Assembly (NCBI GenBank): GCA_902363375.1
Contig: CABIZX010000003.1
Coordinates: forward strand, 64,097 to 128,096
DNA: 64,000 nucleotides
Direction of reading: 5' to 3'
Source: Clostridiaceae bacterium
Lineage (GTDB): Bacteria; Bacillota; Clostridia; Clostridiales; Clostridiaceae
Made by a program: the position numbers and the translations under genes. Shown piece by piece: positions 44,680 through 54,427 of this stretch. The stretch's first letter is position 1. Every line of letters begins with the position of its first letter. Under the pieces are notes generated by a model, which made no database searches, had not been told where the DNA came from, and was given only the letters and a program-made list of their open reading frames with translations.

Positions 44680-45588
44680 ATGGAAAAGAAGGCAACGGTT
44701 GGCGGACAGGCAGTCATAGAAGGGGTAATGATGAGGGGATCTAAAGGTCTTGCTACTGCAGTAAGACTCCCAAATGGTGAAATTGAAGTGAAAAAAGAGT
44801 CAAGTGAAAGTCTAACTAAGAAAAATAAATTCTTAGGACTTCCTATAATTAGAGGATTTGTGTCACTTATAGAATCTTTAGTTATAGGATTAAAGAGTCT
44901 AGAATTTTCGGCATCTTTTTTTGAAGATGATGATGAAACAGAATCTAAATTTGATAAATGGTTTGATAAAACATTTAAAGATAAAGGTAGTAGCGTTCTT
45001 ATGGGTATTTCCTTAGTAATTTCTTTAACTTTTGCTGTACTATTATTTTTCATTTTACCAACTGTATTAACTAGCGTAGTGAAAAAAACAATAACAGCTA
45101 ATGTTATAGCGTTAAATGTTGTAGAGGGATTAATAAGAGTTATAATATTTCTAGCATATATATTTCTTGTTGGAAAGTTAGAAGATATAAAAAGAGTGTA
45201 TCAGTATCACGGTGCAGAACATAAAACTATATTCTGTTATGAGAGTGGTATAGAGCTTACGCCGGAGAATGCTAAAAAATTTGGTAGACTTCATCCAAGG
45301 TGTGGAACTAATTTCTTATTTTTAGTTATGGTTATTAGTATAATTATATTCTCATTTACAGGATGGCAATCTATAGGTCAAAGAGTAGTCTCAAGAATAT
45401 TATTACTTCCAGTAGTATCTGGAGTAACCTATGAAGTTATAAAATGGCTAGGAAAGAGTGATAGCAAAATATCTAAGATTATTGCATGGCCAGGGCTACT
45501 ATTACAGAAAATAACAACACAAGAGCCAGATGAATCTATGTTAGAAGTTGCAATAACTTCATTAAAAGCGGCAGAGGGATTAGAATGA
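44680..45588 (+). CDS. DUF1385 (YqhQ-like) membrane protein
   Basis: 302 aa. GGQAVIEGVMMRGS near the N-terminus and YHGAEHKTIFCYESGIELTPENAKKFGRLHPRCGTNFLF near 180–220 define the DUF1385 family (B. subtilis YqhQ). Four to five membrane helices (about 100–128, 140–162, 205–225 and 235–255). Function unknown; the conserved His/Glu/Cys suggest metal binding. Followed closely by prmC, which is its usual neighbour in clostridia. Confidence 0.85.
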   Translation: MEKKATVGGQAVIEGVMMRGSKGLATAVRLPNGEIEVKKESSESLTKKNKFLGLPIIRGFVSLIESLVIGLKSLEFSASFFEDDDETESKFDKWFDKTFKDKGSSVLMGISLVISLTFAVLLFFILPTVLTSVVKKTITANVIALNVVEGLIRVIIFLAYIFLVGKLEDIKRVYQYHGAEHKTIFCYESGIELTPENAKKFGRLHPRCGTNFLFLVMVISIIIFSFTGWQSIGQRVVSRILLLPVVSGVTYEVIKWLGKSDSKISKIIAWPGLLLQKITTQEPDESMLEVAITSLKAAEGLE

Positions 45589-45610
45589 ATTATAGTGAAT
45601 GAGGAATAAT

Positions 45611-46462
45611 ATGAATATAAATGAAGCATTAATAAGAGCATATGATATATTGAAGAGTAATGCTATCGAATCCTATATGATAGATGCACAGCTCCTATTA
45701 TGTAAGGTTTTAAATGTAGAAAAGTTGTATATAATAATGAACAGGTTTGAGGAACTAGATGAAGATAAGAAAAAAAAGTTTTTTGAACTTGTGGACTTAA
45801 GAGGTCAGAAAAGACCTATGGCATATATTTTAGAACAAGTTGAATTTATGGGAATTAATTTTTATGTTGAAGATGGAGTATTAATTCCAAGGGCTGATAC
45901 AGAAATTTTAGTAGAAGAGTGTATCTCCATAATAAAAAATAATGACTTGAAATTAGTATGTGATATGTGTTGTGGGAGTGGCGCTATTGGAATTTCAATA
46001 GGCCATTATATAGAAAAAAGTAAGATTTGGTTATATGATATAAGCGATATAGCTTTAAATGTTACAAGAAAAAATATTAAAAATTTAAATTTAGGAGAAA
46101 AGACCAATGTAAGTAAAAGCGATTTATTTCAATTACCTATAAAAGAAGGTTTAAGGTTTAATATGATAGTATCAAATCCCCCGTATATTAGGGAAGAAGT
46201 AATTCCCACACTTATGGGAGATGTTAAAGATTATGAACCACATTTAGCTCTTTCAGGTGGAATAGATGGTCTTGATTTCTATAGAAGTATATGTAAAAAA
46301 GGAAAAGAGGTATTATATCCTATGGGATATTTATGCTTTGAAATAGGCCATGATCAAGAGAAAGAAGTGAAATCAATCATGAGCAATGAGGGATTTATTG
46401 ATATATATAGTTTAAAAGACCTAGGTGGAAATTATCGAGTGGTAATAGGAAGGTTACCATAA
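45611..46462 (+). CDS. prmC: Release factor glutamine methyltransferase
   Basis: 283 aa. Helical N-domain, then an AdoMet methyltransferase domain with the SAM-binding CDMCCGSGAIGISIG near 120 and the catalytic SNPPYIREEV near 190. It methylates the GGQ glutamine of RF1 and RF2. The target gene prfA follows directly. ATG 45611 is chosen because TGAGGA lies five bases upstream; the ATG at 45599 overlaps it. Confidence 0.93.
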   Translation: MNINEALIRAYDILKSNAIESYMIDAQLLLCKVLNVEKLYIIMNRFEELDEDKKKKFFELVDLRGQKRPMAYILEQVEFMGINFYVEDGVLIPRADTEILVEECISIIKNNDLKLVCDMCCGSGAIGISIGHYIEKSKIWLYDISDIALNVTRKNIKNLNLGEKTNVSKSDLFQLPIKEGLRFNMIVSNPPYIREEVIPTLMGDVKDYEPHLALSGGIDGLDFYRSICKKGKEVLYPMGYLCFEIGHDQEKEVKSIMSNEGFIDIYSLKDLGGNYRVVIGRLP

Positions 46463-46537
46463 ATCATATTTTTATGGTATAATGGAATGATGTAAAAAAT
46501 GTAGATTTATGATTAAATTACGGAGAGTGTTATATAT

Positions 46538-47614
46538 ATGTTAGAAAGATTAGATTTTTTGGAAAACAAATATGATGAATTATCAAATAAAATTAGTGAT
46601 CCTAGCGTAATGGCTAATCAAAAGGAATGGCAAAAGCTTTGTAAAGAACATGCCGAGCTAGAGGTAATAGTAGGAAAGTATAGAGAGTACAGAGATGCTG
46701 AAAATGCACTAGCTGAAAATAAAGAAATGCTTAATGAAGAGTCTGATAGAGAAATGAGAGAAATGATTCAAGAAGACATAAAAGCATTAACAGAGCAATG
46801 TGAGAAGGCAAAGGAAGAAATAAGAATATTATTACTACCTAAAGATCCTAATGATGATAAAAACGTGTTTATAGAAGTAAGAGGTGGAGCTGGTGGAGAT
46901 GAAGCTGCTCTATTCGCTGCAAACTTATTTAGAATGTATACAAGATATGCAGAACGAAACAGATGGAAAGTCGAAATAATGAGTGCTAATGAAACCGACA
47001 TTGGCGGATTTAAAGAAGTTGTATTTATGGTTAAAGGTGATAAAGCCTATAGCAAGTTAAAATACGAGAGTGGAGTGCATAGAGTTCAAAGGGTACCGGA
47101 TACAGAATCAAGTGGTAGAATTCATACTTCCACAGCTACTGTTGCAGTACTTCCAGAAGTTGAAGATGTAGATATAGATATAAATATGAATGATATAAAA
47201 ATAGATGTATTTAGAGCTTCAGGAAATGGTGGACAGTGCGTTAATACAACAGACTCCGCGGTAAGAATGACTCACTTACCAACAGGTCTTGTGGTTTCAT
47301 GTCAAGATGAAAAATCACAGCTTAAGAACAAAGAAAAGGCTTTAAAAATATTAAGAGCTAGACTATATGAAGCAGCAGAAGCAGAAAGAGCTAAAGGAAT
47401 TGCTGACGATAGAAAGAGTCAAGTTGGAACTGGAGATAGAAGTGAAAGAATCAGAACCTATAACTATCCTCAAGGAAGAGTTTCAGATCATAGAATAGGA
47501 TTAACTCTTTATAAACTTGAAGCTTTCTTGGATGGAGATATAGATGAAATGCTAGATGCTTTAATAACTGCTGACCAAGCTGAAAAAATGAAGGCGATGG
47601 GAAATAGTATTTAG
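46538..47614 (+). CDS. prfA: Peptide chain release factor 1
   Basis: 358 aa, full length. The GGQ motif sits in [21 protein letters not shown] near 235. The codon-recognition tripeptide region reads [13 protein letters not shown] near 187 (P-x-T class, so RF1 not RF2, which has SPF). Recognises UAA and UAG. ATG after GGAGAG. Confidence 0.95.
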   Translation: MLERLDFLENKYDELSNKISDPSVMANQKEWQKLCKEHAELEVIVGKYREYRDAENALAENKEMLNEESDREMREMIQEDIKALTEQCEKAKEEIRILLLPKDPNDDKNVFIEVRGGAGGDEAALFAANLFRMYTRYAERNRWKVEIMSANETDIGGFKEVVFMVKGDKAYSKLKYESGVHRVQRVPDTESSGRIHTSTATVAVLPEVEDVDIDINMNDIKIDVFRASGNGGQCVNTTDSAVRMTHLPTGLVVSCQDEKSQLKNKEKALKILRARLYEAAEAERAKGIADDRKSQVGTGDRSERIRTYNYPQGRVSDHRIGLTLYKLEAFLDGDIDEMLDALITADQAEKMKAMGNSI

Positions 47615-47646
47615 GTCTTAAATTTTGTAAGGTGGAGGATTACTTA

Positions 47647-48231
47647 ATGGATATAGATAAAGTCCTAAAGAAGCAAAGAAAATCTTACAAAAGATTTATG
47701 CTATCTATGGGCTTTATTTTTATAATATTGCCCATAATATTACTTATGACTAAACAGATAAACATATTTTTTATTATTTATCTGTGTGTAATTGAAGGAT
47801 TAATATTAATTTCTGTAATGATAAGATATAATGAAGAGTATTTAAGGTTTGAGGTATATGAAGATAAAATAATCATAGCTATTTTGGGTGGTAGAATAAA
47901 ATATAAAATTCATTATAATAAAGTAGCTATTATTCATACTATACCTCAAGAAAGGTATTTTGACATATTAATAATAACGAAATCTAAATTCAGAAATAAA
48001 AGATTAAGACTCGTAACTAATAAGGTGTTAGAGAGATTTCAAGGTATAGGCAAATATTATTCTAAAGTAAAAATGCCTAATGAAGGTGATTATTATTACT
48101 TTATGATAAAAAGAGGTGGCGTAAAGAAATATATGCTATTAGATCTTCTATTTAAATATTGCGTAAGCGCTGTCTTTACTGAAAATGCCATAATACATAT
48201 AAAAGAATATAGAAAACAGAATAAAATATGA
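47647..48231 (+). CDS. Two-helix membrane protein, PH-like cytoplasmic domain, 194 aa
   Basis: Charged N-terminus, helices at about 15–33 and 40–57, then ~130 residues of alternating strands (YLRFEVYEDKIIIAILGGRIKYKIHY … YFDILIITKSKF). The plan ‘two helices plus a strand-rich domain’ is like bacterial PH-domain proteins, but no motif proves it. I use ATG 47647, five bases after GGTGGAGG, rather than the GTG at 47632 that overlaps it. It is in the prfA–ZIP interval and probably cotranscribed with prfA. Unknown function. Confidence 0.6.
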   Translation: MDIDKVLKKQRKSYKRFMLSMGFIFIILPIILLMTKQINIFFIIYLCVIEGLILISVMIRYNEEYLRFEVYEDKIIIAILGGRIKYKIHYNKVAIIHTIPQERYFDILIITKSKFRNKRLRLVTNKVLERFQGIGKYYSKVKMPNEGDYYYFMIKRGGVKKYMLLDLLFKYCVSAVFTENAIIHIKEYRKQNKI

Positions 48232-48276
48232 GACTTATAAATATATTTTACTATGAATAATTTTTCAGGAGGAATT

Positions 48277-49023
48277 ATGAATAGTACTGTATTTATAATA
48301 GGAATTTTTTCTGCTGTAATATCCTTGATAGGGACTATGGTTGGTGCATTAATTGGAGTATCATTGAAGAATCCTACTGACAAGCTATTAGGAATTTTAT
48401 TATCAATTGCTACAGGTATAATTATATCTATAATATTTTTAGAACTTATACCAGAGTCAATTGACAAAATAGGCTTTGTTAAAACTCTAATAGTTATAAT
48501 TATTGGAATAATAGTTATATATCTTATAGATTGTTTAATTAAAGTAAGTAGCAAGAGTAATAATAGAAATCCTAATACGATAAATCATACTAAAGTTGCA
48601 ATACTTATGGCTTTGGGACTGATGATGCATAATTTTCCAGAGGGTATTATAATGGGCTTTGGATTTGTTAAAGGTTCAGGATTAGGTATAAAAATGAGTA
48701 TACTTATATCTATCCACGATATACCAGAAGGAATTGCTATGGCTGCTCCTTTAATAGCAGCTGGCAAAAATCGGCTTAAAATTCTATGGTATAGCTTTTT
48801 GGTAGCCTTTCCAACAGTTATAGGAGCGTGGATAGGAATATTGATGAACTCCATATCATCTGCATTTCTAGGATATAGCATTGCTTTTGCTAGTGGAATT
48901 ATGCTTTATGTGGCTTTTGGACAGATGTTGCCAGAAAGTAACGAGTTACATAGTAGTTATACAAATGCTATGTGGATTATATTAGGAATAATATTTGGAT
49001 TCGTAATGATAAATTTATTTTAA
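48277..49023 (+). CDS. ZIP family divalent metal transporter
   Basis: 248 aa, eight helices. Two metal-site helices carry HNFPEGIIMGFGF near 128 and HDIPEGIAMAAPL near 158, the ZIP signature. Probably imports Zn or Fe (ZupT-like). ATG 48277 follows CAGGAGGAATT; the upstream ATG at 48253 would contain this site. Sits between the prfA group and sua5. Confidence 0.88.
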   Translation: MNSTVFIIGIFSAVISLIGTMVGALIGVSLKNPTDKLLGILLSIATGIIISIIFLELIPESIDKIGFVKTLIVIIIGIIVIYLIDCLIKVSSKSNNRNPNTINHTKVAILMALGLMMHNFPEGIIMGFGFVKGSGLGIKMSILISIHDIPEGIAMAAPLIAAGKNRLKILWYSFLVAFPTVIGAWIGILMNSISSAFLGYSIAFASGIMLYVAFGQMLPESNELHSSYTNAMWIILGIIFGFVMINLF

Positions 49024-49052
49024 AGGAATTATTAAAGTAGGTGTTAATAGGG

Positions 49053-50102
49053 ATGAAAACAAAAGTTGTAATGTTAAGTGAGGAAACTCCAGATGCGAAT
49101 GCGATAAAAGAAGCAGGAAAAGTTATAAAAGATGGTGGACTTGTAGCCTTCCCTACAGAGACTGTGTATGGGTTAGGAGCTAATGCGCTAAATAGTGAAG
49201 CTGTATCTAAAATCTTTAAAGCTAAGGGTAGGCCACAGGACAATCCACTAATAATCCATGTAGGAGACTATAATATAGCCCCATATGTTAAAGAAATACC
49301 AACTGTAGCAAAGAAGATAATAGATAGATTTTGGCCAGGTCCAATAACTATAATACTTGAAAAAACTGATTTAGTTCCGGAAGTTACCAGCGCAAATTTG
49401 TCTACGGTAGGGATTAGAATGCCACAAAACAATATTGCTATAGATTTAATAAAATCTGCTGGAGTACCCATAGCAGCACCTTCTGCTAATATATCTGGTA
49501 GACCTAGTCCTACAGATATGGAAAGTTGTATTGAAGATTTAGAGGGAAAGGTAGATTATATATTGGGTGGGGAAAATAGTATTGTTGGTGTTGAATCAAC
49601 TATAGTAGATTGTACAGTCTCACCTATATGTATATTAAGGCCTGGAGCTATAACTTTGGAGATGCTAAGAGAAGTAGATGATCAAGTTTATATAGATCCA
49701 TCTATATTATCGAAGCCTAGAGGAGACTTTAAGCCTAAGGCGCCTGGAATGAAGTATAGACACTATGCACCTAAGGCACCAGTACAGATAATAGATGGAA
49801 ATATACATAAAGTTATTGCAAAAATTAATGAAATGGTATTAAATTATATTGAACAAGGGAAAAATGTTGGAATCATTGCTACTGATGAGACAAAGGATAT
49901 GTATGACAAAGGAATTGTTGTTTCAGTAGGATCAAGATGCAATATAGATGATGTAAGTAAAAATCTATTTAGAGTTTTAAGAGGGTTTGATAGTTTAGAT
50001 ATTGATATAATTCTTTGCGAAGCTTTTGAAGAAAGTGGAGTAGGCACAGCTGTAATGAATAGACTTAAAAAGAGTGCAGGCTTTAATATATTAAAAGTAT
50101 AA
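49053..50102 (+). CDS. L-threonylcarbamoyladenylate synthase
   Basis: 349 aa, Sua5 type: a YrdC domain (GGLVAFPTETVYGLGANAL … KAKGRPQDNPLIIHV near 33–75, then APSANISGRPSPT) plus the C-terminal Sua5 domain (to 349), joined by the conserved PGMKYRHYAPKAPV linker. Makes the precursor of t6A at tRNA position 37. ATG 49053 with AGGTG ten bases upstream; GTG 49041 overlaps it. Closely followed by rpiB. Confidence 0.93.
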   Translation: MKTKVVMLSEETPDANAIKEAGKVIKDGGLVAFPTETVYGLGANALNSEAVSKIFKAKGRPQDNPLIIHVGDYNIAPYVKEIPTVAKKIIDRFWPGPITIILEKTDLVPEVTSANLSTVGIRMPQNNIAIDLIKSAGVPIAAPSANISGRPSPTDMESCIEDLEGKVDYILGGENSIVGVESTIVDCTVSPICILRPGAITLEMLREVDDQVYIDPSILSKPRGDFKPKAPGMKYRHYAPKAPVQIIDGNIHKVIAKINEMVLNYIEQGKNVGIIATDETKDMYDKGIVVSVGSRCNIDDVSKNLFRVLRGFDSLDIDIILCEAFEESGVGTAVMNRLKKSAGFNILKV

Positions 50103-50116
50103 TTGGAGGGGATAAT

Positions 50117-50566
50117 ATGAAAATAGCAATTGGTAGTGACCATGGTGGATTAAGATTAAAAAAAGAAGTAATTAAACACCTAGAAAAAAAGAACATAGAA
50201 GTTAAGGATTACGGTACATATACAGAGGATTCTTGCGATTACCCAGATTTTGCAGAAAAAGTAGGTAATGCAGTAGTAGCTAAGGAATATGATTATGGAA
50301 TTTTAGTATGTGGTACAGGAATTGGTATAAGTATATCAGCTAATAAGATACCAGGGGTAAGAGCTGCACTTTGTAGTGATACTTTTAGTGCACATGCAAC
50401 TAGAGAGCATAATAATGCAAATATATTAGCTTTGGGAGAAAGAGTAATAGGAATAGGACTTGCTTTAGATATAGTTGATGCATTTCTTGGTTCAACCTTT
50501 GAAGGTGGAAGACACGAAAATAGGGTTAACAAGATAATGGAAATAGAAAAAAAATATAATAAGTAA
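50117..50566 (+). CDS. rpiB: Ribose-5-phosphate isomerase B
   Basis: 149 aa. IGSDHGGLRLKKEVIKHL near the N-terminus and ILVCGTGIGISISANKIPGVRAALC near 64–88, with the catalytic Cys66-type residue and Asp/His of SDHGG. Interconverts ribulose- and ribose-5-phosphate in the pentose phosphate pathway. GGAGGGG before the ATG, 14 bases after sua5, 21 bases before upp. Confidence 0.93.
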   Translation: MKIAIGSDHGGLRLKKEVIKHLEKKNIEVKDYGTYTEDSCDYPDFAEKVGNAVVAKEYDYGILVCGTGIGISISANKIPGVRAALCSDTFSAHATREHNNANILALGERVIGIGLALDIVDAFLGSTFEGGRHENRVNKIMEIEKKYNK

Positions 50567-50587
50567 TCTTAGGAGGATAATGAACAT

Positions 50588-51217
50588 ATGAGTAAAGTTA
50601 CACAGATTGATCATCCATTAATATTGCATAAGTTATCATTTATGAGAGACAAAAATACAGGGTCTAAGGACTTTAGAGAATTAGTAGAGGAAGTTGCTAT
50701 GCTTATGGCCTATGAGGTTACTAGAGAGATGCAACTAGAAGAAGTTGAAATTGAAACTCCTATAGGCCTTACAAAATGTAAAGTCCTTGCAGGAAAGAAA
50801 ATGGCTATAGTACCTATATTAAGAGCAGGACTTGGGATGGTTGATGGAATGCTTAAACTTATACCAGCAGCTAAAGTTGGGCACATAGGTATGTATAGAG
50901 ATGAAGAAACTTTAATGCCAGTAGAATATTTCTGTAAGTTACCACAAGATATAGAAGAAAGAGACATTATAGTTACTGATCCAATGCTTGCAACTGGTGG
51001 TTCAGCTATAGATGCTATAAATGCACTTAAGAAAAGAGGAGCTAAAAATATAAGACTTATGTGTCTTGTTGGAGCTCCAGAAGGAATAAAAGCTGTTATG
51101 GAAGCACATCCAGATGTAGATATATACTTAGCATCAATAGATGAAAAATTAAATGAACATGGATATATTGTTCCTGGTCTTGGAGATGCAGGAGACCGTC
51201 TATTTGGAACTAAATAA
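50588..51217 (+). CDS. upp: Uracil phosphoribosyltransferase
   Basis: 209 aa. PRPP-binding loop [16 protein letters not shown] near 130, [13 protein letters not shown] near 78 and the uracil-binding [19 protein letters not shown] at the end. Salvages uracil to UMP. AGGAGG upstream. Ends the sua5–rpiB–upp operon; two terminators follow. Confidence 0.95.
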   Translation: MSKVTQIDHPLILHKLSFMRDKNTGSKDFRELVEEVAMLMAYEVTREMQLEEVEIETPIGLTKCKVLAGKKMAIVPILRAGLGMVDGMLKLIPAAKVGHIGMYRDEETLMPVEYFCKLPQDIEERDIIVTDPMLATGGSAIDAINALKKRGAKNIRLMCLVGAPEGIKAVMEAHPDVDIYLASIDEKLNEHGYIVPGLGDAGDRLFGTK

Positions 51218-51236
51218 TATATTATTTAGTATAGTA

Positions 51237-51277
51237 GCACCCTGATTAGATTTAACTTTCTAATTAGGGTGTTTTAT
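51237..51277 (+). terminator. Terminator after upp
   Basis: CACCCTGATTAGA pairs with TCTAATTAGGGTG (one mismatch), tail TTTTATT. Confidence 0.85.
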
Positions 51278-51286
51278 TACATAATA

Positions 51287-51321
51287 AAAGAAGTCTTAGC
51301 AGTTGCTAGGACTTCTTTTTA
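51287..51321. terminator. Second terminator, shared with rubrerythrin
   Basis: AAGAAGTCTTAGCA / TGCTAGGACTTCTT stem with one G·U pair and T/A tails on both sides; can serve the minus-strand gene. Confidence 0.8.
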
Positions 51322-51362
51322 TATAAGTAGGTAAATTTTTCATTATATTGGGGGAATGAGGG

Positions 51363-51911
51363 CTATTTACCGAAATATCTTTGTAATAAACCATTGAATG
51401 CAGCACCGTGTCTAGCTTCATCTTTACACATTTCGTGTACTGTATCATGGATTGCATCTAAGTTTAATTTTTTAGCTAATGTAGCAAGATCTTTCTTACC
51501 TTGGCAAGCTCCGTGCTCAGCATCAACTCTCATTTGTAAGTTAGTTTTTGTATCAGCTACAACTACTTCTCCTAATAATTCAGCGAACTTAGCTGCGTGT
51601 TCTGCTTCTTCGAAAGCTATTCTCTTATAAGCTTCAGCGATTTCTGGATATCCTTCTCTATCTGCCTGACGACTCATTGCTAAGTACATTCCAACTTCTG
51701 TACATTCTCCAGTGAAGTTAGCTCTTAATCCTTCAATTACTTCTGCGTCAACTTCTGCTGCAATTCCGATTCTATGTTCATCAGCCCAAGCAAGGTTTCC
51801 TTCTGTTTTTTCTATGAATTTGTCAGCAGGCGCTTTACATACTGGACAAAACTCTGGAGCTGAATCTCCCTCGTGAATATAACCACATACTGTACATACA
51901 AATTTTTTCAT
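51363..51911 (-). CDS. Reverse rubrerythrin
   Basis: 182 aa. A rubredoxin-like domain is at the N-terminus ([23 protein letters not shown], Cys 6, 9, 22 and 25), and the di-iron four-helix domain follows ([17 protein letters not shown] … [13 protein letters not shown] … [10 protein letters not shown]). This domain order is inverted relative to classic rubrerythrin and is the form abundant in clostridia, where it reduces H2O2 and O2 with NADH-derived electrons. AGGAGG upstream of the ATG at 51911. GC content and codon use are higher than the neighbours, as expected for a highly expressed gene. PerR-like control is suggested by its promoter. Confidence 0.93.
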   Translation of the reverse strand: MKKFVCTVCGYIHEGDSAPEFCPVCKAPADKFIEKTEGNLAWADEHRIGIAAEVDAEVIEGLRANFTGECTEVGMYLAMSRQADREGYPEIAEAYKRIAFEEAEHAAKFAELLGEVVVADTKTNLQMRVDAEHGACQGKKDLATLAKKLNLDAIHDTVHEMCKDEARHGAAFNGLLQRYFGK

Positions 51912-51985
51912 AAATATTTCCTCCTTAAATCTTTCACTATAATAATTTTTATTGTTTTTTCTTGCTGTATTTATCTTATGATCTT

Positions 51986-52014
51986 ATTATATACTATCAA
52001 ATAATAATTATCAA
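51986..52014 (-). promoter_or_regulatory. Rubrerythrin promoter with PerR-like palindrome
   Basis: Minus strand: TTGATA (52014–52009), 17 bases, TATAAT (51991–51986). The −35 merges with TTGATAATTATTATTTGA, which resembles the PerR/Fur-type box (ATAATNATTAT core: ATAATTATTAT matches fully). A repressor there would block polymerase. PerR control of reverse rubrerythrins is established in C. acetobutylicum. Confidence 0.6.
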
Positions 52015-52895
52015 TAGAAAGTTATTATTTTTTATTATTTTTTTTAGATAATAAAAATACACCATAAAATTATTATATTATAAGTTATGATTTATGTTGC
52101 ATAATATAAGGTAATTTAATATAAAGTTCAAACTTCAAACTTCAATAAGAGATATCTAATTGATTTTAAAATTTCTTCATATAACAAAGAATTATATATT
52201 CATACCAATGCAATAAAGAAAATTATTTGTATTAAATTTAAAGGAAAAGAATATTATATATAGTTAATTTAAGTATATAAATCAGTTAAATAAGGGACAC
52301 TAAAGTAGATTTTAATGAATAAAAAATTATAAAAGTGTATAAAAATAATAGTTTTACAATTAGATATATACTACATTAGTTAGAATTTTGAATGAATAAA
52401 TAATAATTTAATCAATATTAAGTAATATTAGACTAGAGGATTCTTATCAATATAATTACATATGAATTTTAAAAGTCATATATGTTAATTGGTAAGTGTA
52501 TACAATAGATAATATATGTATACCATACATATTATTTATAGGCTTTTTATAAATATATGGTTAATTTAACCTATTTGAATAGGTTTATTAATACTGCTTA
52601 ACCCTTGATTTTCTTAGCTTTAACCTAATTTAAAGCCTAAAAGTGAAGTCTAAAATTCTTTTGACCACGTATTGTAAATTTTCAGTTTTAACAGACAAAT
52701 GAATAAAAAAAAAATCTTATAATCCTTTTATTGCAAAAGCTCAAAAAATGTAGCAAAGTAGAGATAACTTGTACTAATATTGAATATTTATCAGTTTAGA
52801 AGTAATTTGGGCTAATTCGGTGAAAATCTAGATTTTAGAAGATGTCCACATAGATGTATAATATCATATATGCAAAAGCGAGGTGATCCAATTTA
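52015..52895. other. Long gene-free region upstream of the atp operon
   Basis: About 880 very AT-rich bases. No ORF with a ribosome site on either strand. One perfect small hairpin (AACCTATT / AATAGGTT, 52568–52585) without a T-run, and an imperfect ATAATATATGT / ACATATTAT repeat near 52512–52545. The last part must hold the atp promoter. Otherwise I see nothing identifiable. Confidence 0.5.
52834..52862 (+). promoter_or_regulatory. Candidate sigma-A promoter of the atp operon
   Basis: TATAAT at 52857–52862 with TTTAGA 17 bases upstream, 33 bases before the atpI start. The −10 is perfect, the −35 poor. Confidence 0.4.
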
Positions 52896-53270
52896 ATGAA
52901 TAAAGAGTGTTTAGATATTATTAAAATAGTGGGCTTGTTTGACTTTATTATAGGAATTATAGTTTCATTAATTTTAATGTTATTCTTCAACTGGATATCC
53001 TGGTTTTTTTTATTTGGGATAGTTTGTAGTTTTATAAACTTTATTGTTAATTCTCTTACGACTCAAATGATTATTATGAAGGATAAAAGATTTAAAGGTC
53101 TACTAATACTTTTGTCTTATGTAGTTAGAATAGGACTTGTATGTGGAATATCTCTCGCTATTATTAGAAAAAGTGAGGTGAGCTTTTTTATTTTCATTGC
53201 AGGATATACGGCTCAGTTAATAGCTGTATTATGCTACGGATTTACTTTAAGGAGCCAGGAAGGAGTGTGA
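52896..53270 (+). CDS. atpI: ATP synthase subunit I
   Basis: 124 aa, four hydrophobic helices (about 10–30, 34–54, 70–90 and 92–113). Position at the head of the atp operon and topology fit AtpI, which assists c-ring assembly and is poorly conserved. AGGTGATCC before the ATG; atpB follows after 4 bases. Confidence 0.8.
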   Translation: MNKECLDIIKIVGLFDFIIGIIVSLILMLFFNWISWFFLFGIVCSFINFIVNSLTTQMIIMKDKRFKGLLILLSYVVRIGLVCGISLAIIRKSEVSFFIFIAGYTAQLIAVLCYGFTLRSQEGV

Positions 53271-53274
53271 TGTT

Positions 53275-53955
53275 ATGGAAGAAATGGCACCTTTGTTTGC
53301 AATAAATTTATTTGGATATGAATATGAGGTTGTTTCAGGGTTATTCATACAATGGGTAGTTATTGCAATTGCATTGGTTTTATCTATCCTATACAGTAGA
53401 AAGGTTAAAAAGATTCCAGGAAAAGTGCAAAGTGTTGTAGAAATTGGAATAGACTTTTTATCTAATGTAGTTAAAGACAATATGGGGCCTGGAGCAAGTT
53501 CTTTTATTCCTTACATTGGATCATTGGGAATTTATTTGTTTTTATTAAATATGGTAGGATTATTTGGAATAAAGCCACCTACCTCAGATTATAGTGTTAC
53601 CTTAGGAATTGCACTTACAACCTTCTTTGTAATTCAAGGATATACTATAAAGAAATTAGGACTTTGGGGTTATTTTAAAGGATATGCATCTCCCGTACCA
53701 TTATTATTACCAATAAATATAATGGAGAGATTTATGCTTCCAATATCATTAAGCCTGAGACTTTTTGGAAATATATTTGCAGCTACTATGATTATGGAAC
53801 TTCTATATGGAGCTCTTACGGGAATAAACTTTGTGGCAGCAATAGGATTACCAATACCGTTCCATTTCTATTTTGATATATTCGATGGAACAATACAAAT
53901 GATTATTTTTGTAATGTTAACTATGATTAATATTAAGATTACAGCAGAACATTAA
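53275..53955 (+). CDS. atpB: ATP synthase Fo subunit a
   Basis: 226 aa, five to six helices. The essential Arg lies in LSLRLFGNIFAATMIMELL near 158, and FHFYFDIFDGTIQMIIFVMLTMINI forms the last helix with conserved Gln. It makes the half-channels for the coupling ion next to the c-ring. Start ATG 53275 has AGGAG nine bases upstream. Confidence 0.93.
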   Translation: MEEMAPLFAINLFGYEYEVVSGLFIQWVVIAIALVLSILYSRKVKKIPGKVQSVVEIGIDFLSNVVKDNMGPGASSFIPYIGSLGIYLFLLNMVGLFGIKPPTSDYSVTLGIALTTFFVIQGYTIKKLGLWGYFKGYASPVPLLLPINIMERFMLPISLSLRLFGNIFAATMIMELLYGALTGINFVAAIGLPIPFHFYFDIFDGTIQMIIFVMLTMINIKITAEH

Positions 53956-54038
53956 AATTTAATTAAATAATAGTATAAATAATTAAGATTTAATTATTAT
54001 AAGTATATACAATATTTATATTTAAGGAGGAATTATAA

Positions 54039-54287
54039 ATGGATTCAGCAGCTTTCATAGCAGGAATGTCAGCAATAGGAGCAGGTATAGCAGCTCTTGC
54101 AGTTATAGGTGGAGGATTAGGAACAGGAAATGCTACTGGAAAAGCAGTAGAGAGCATAGCTAAGCAACCAGAAGCTAGCAGTAAAATAATGAGTGCATTA
54201 ATAGTAGGGGGAGCTTTATCAGAAGCTACAGCTATATATGGATTTTTACTTGGATTATTATTAATATTATTTGGCGTAAGAGGCTAG
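54039..54287 (+). CDS. atpE: ATP synthase Fo subunit c
   Basis: 82 aa, helical hairpin. Helix 1 is Gly-rich ([25 protein letters not shown]), polar loop AKQPEA, helix 2 has the ion-binding Glu in [18 protein letters not shown]. The sodium-type signature of Ilyobacter/Acetobacterium (Gln in helix 1 at the GxGQG site and Glu-Ser-Thr in helix 2) is absent: here GLGTG and E-A-T, so proton coupling is predicted. AAGGAGG before the ATG. A long structured spacer separates it from atpF. Confidence 0.93.
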   Translation: MDSAAFIAGMSAIGAGIAALAVIGGGLGTGNATGKAVESIAKQPEASSKIMSALIVGGALSEATAIYGFLLGLLLILFGVRG

Positions 54288-54308
54288 TATTTTAGTAAAA
54301 AAATATTA

Positions 54309-54427
54309 AGAAGGAGGGTGAGGTTCCATATCTTAGTTGTAAGAAGTGATAATTAATTGAGTGAACATTATTTAGTTAATATATTTTACTTAACTTACAA
54401 TTAAGAGGGTAGGATGGAACAGATTTT
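54309..54427 (+). promoter_or_regulatory. Structured spacer between atpE and atpF
   Basis: Starting just after AAGGAGGGTGAGG, two nested complementary segments pair across ~60 bases: GTTCCAT (54325–54331 region) with ATGGAAC (54413–54419), and CTTAGTTGTAAG with CTTACAATTAAG (one G·U). Together they form a long hairpin ending eight bases before the atpF ATG. It probably protects the upstream atpE message or tunes atpF translation. Confidence 0.55.
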
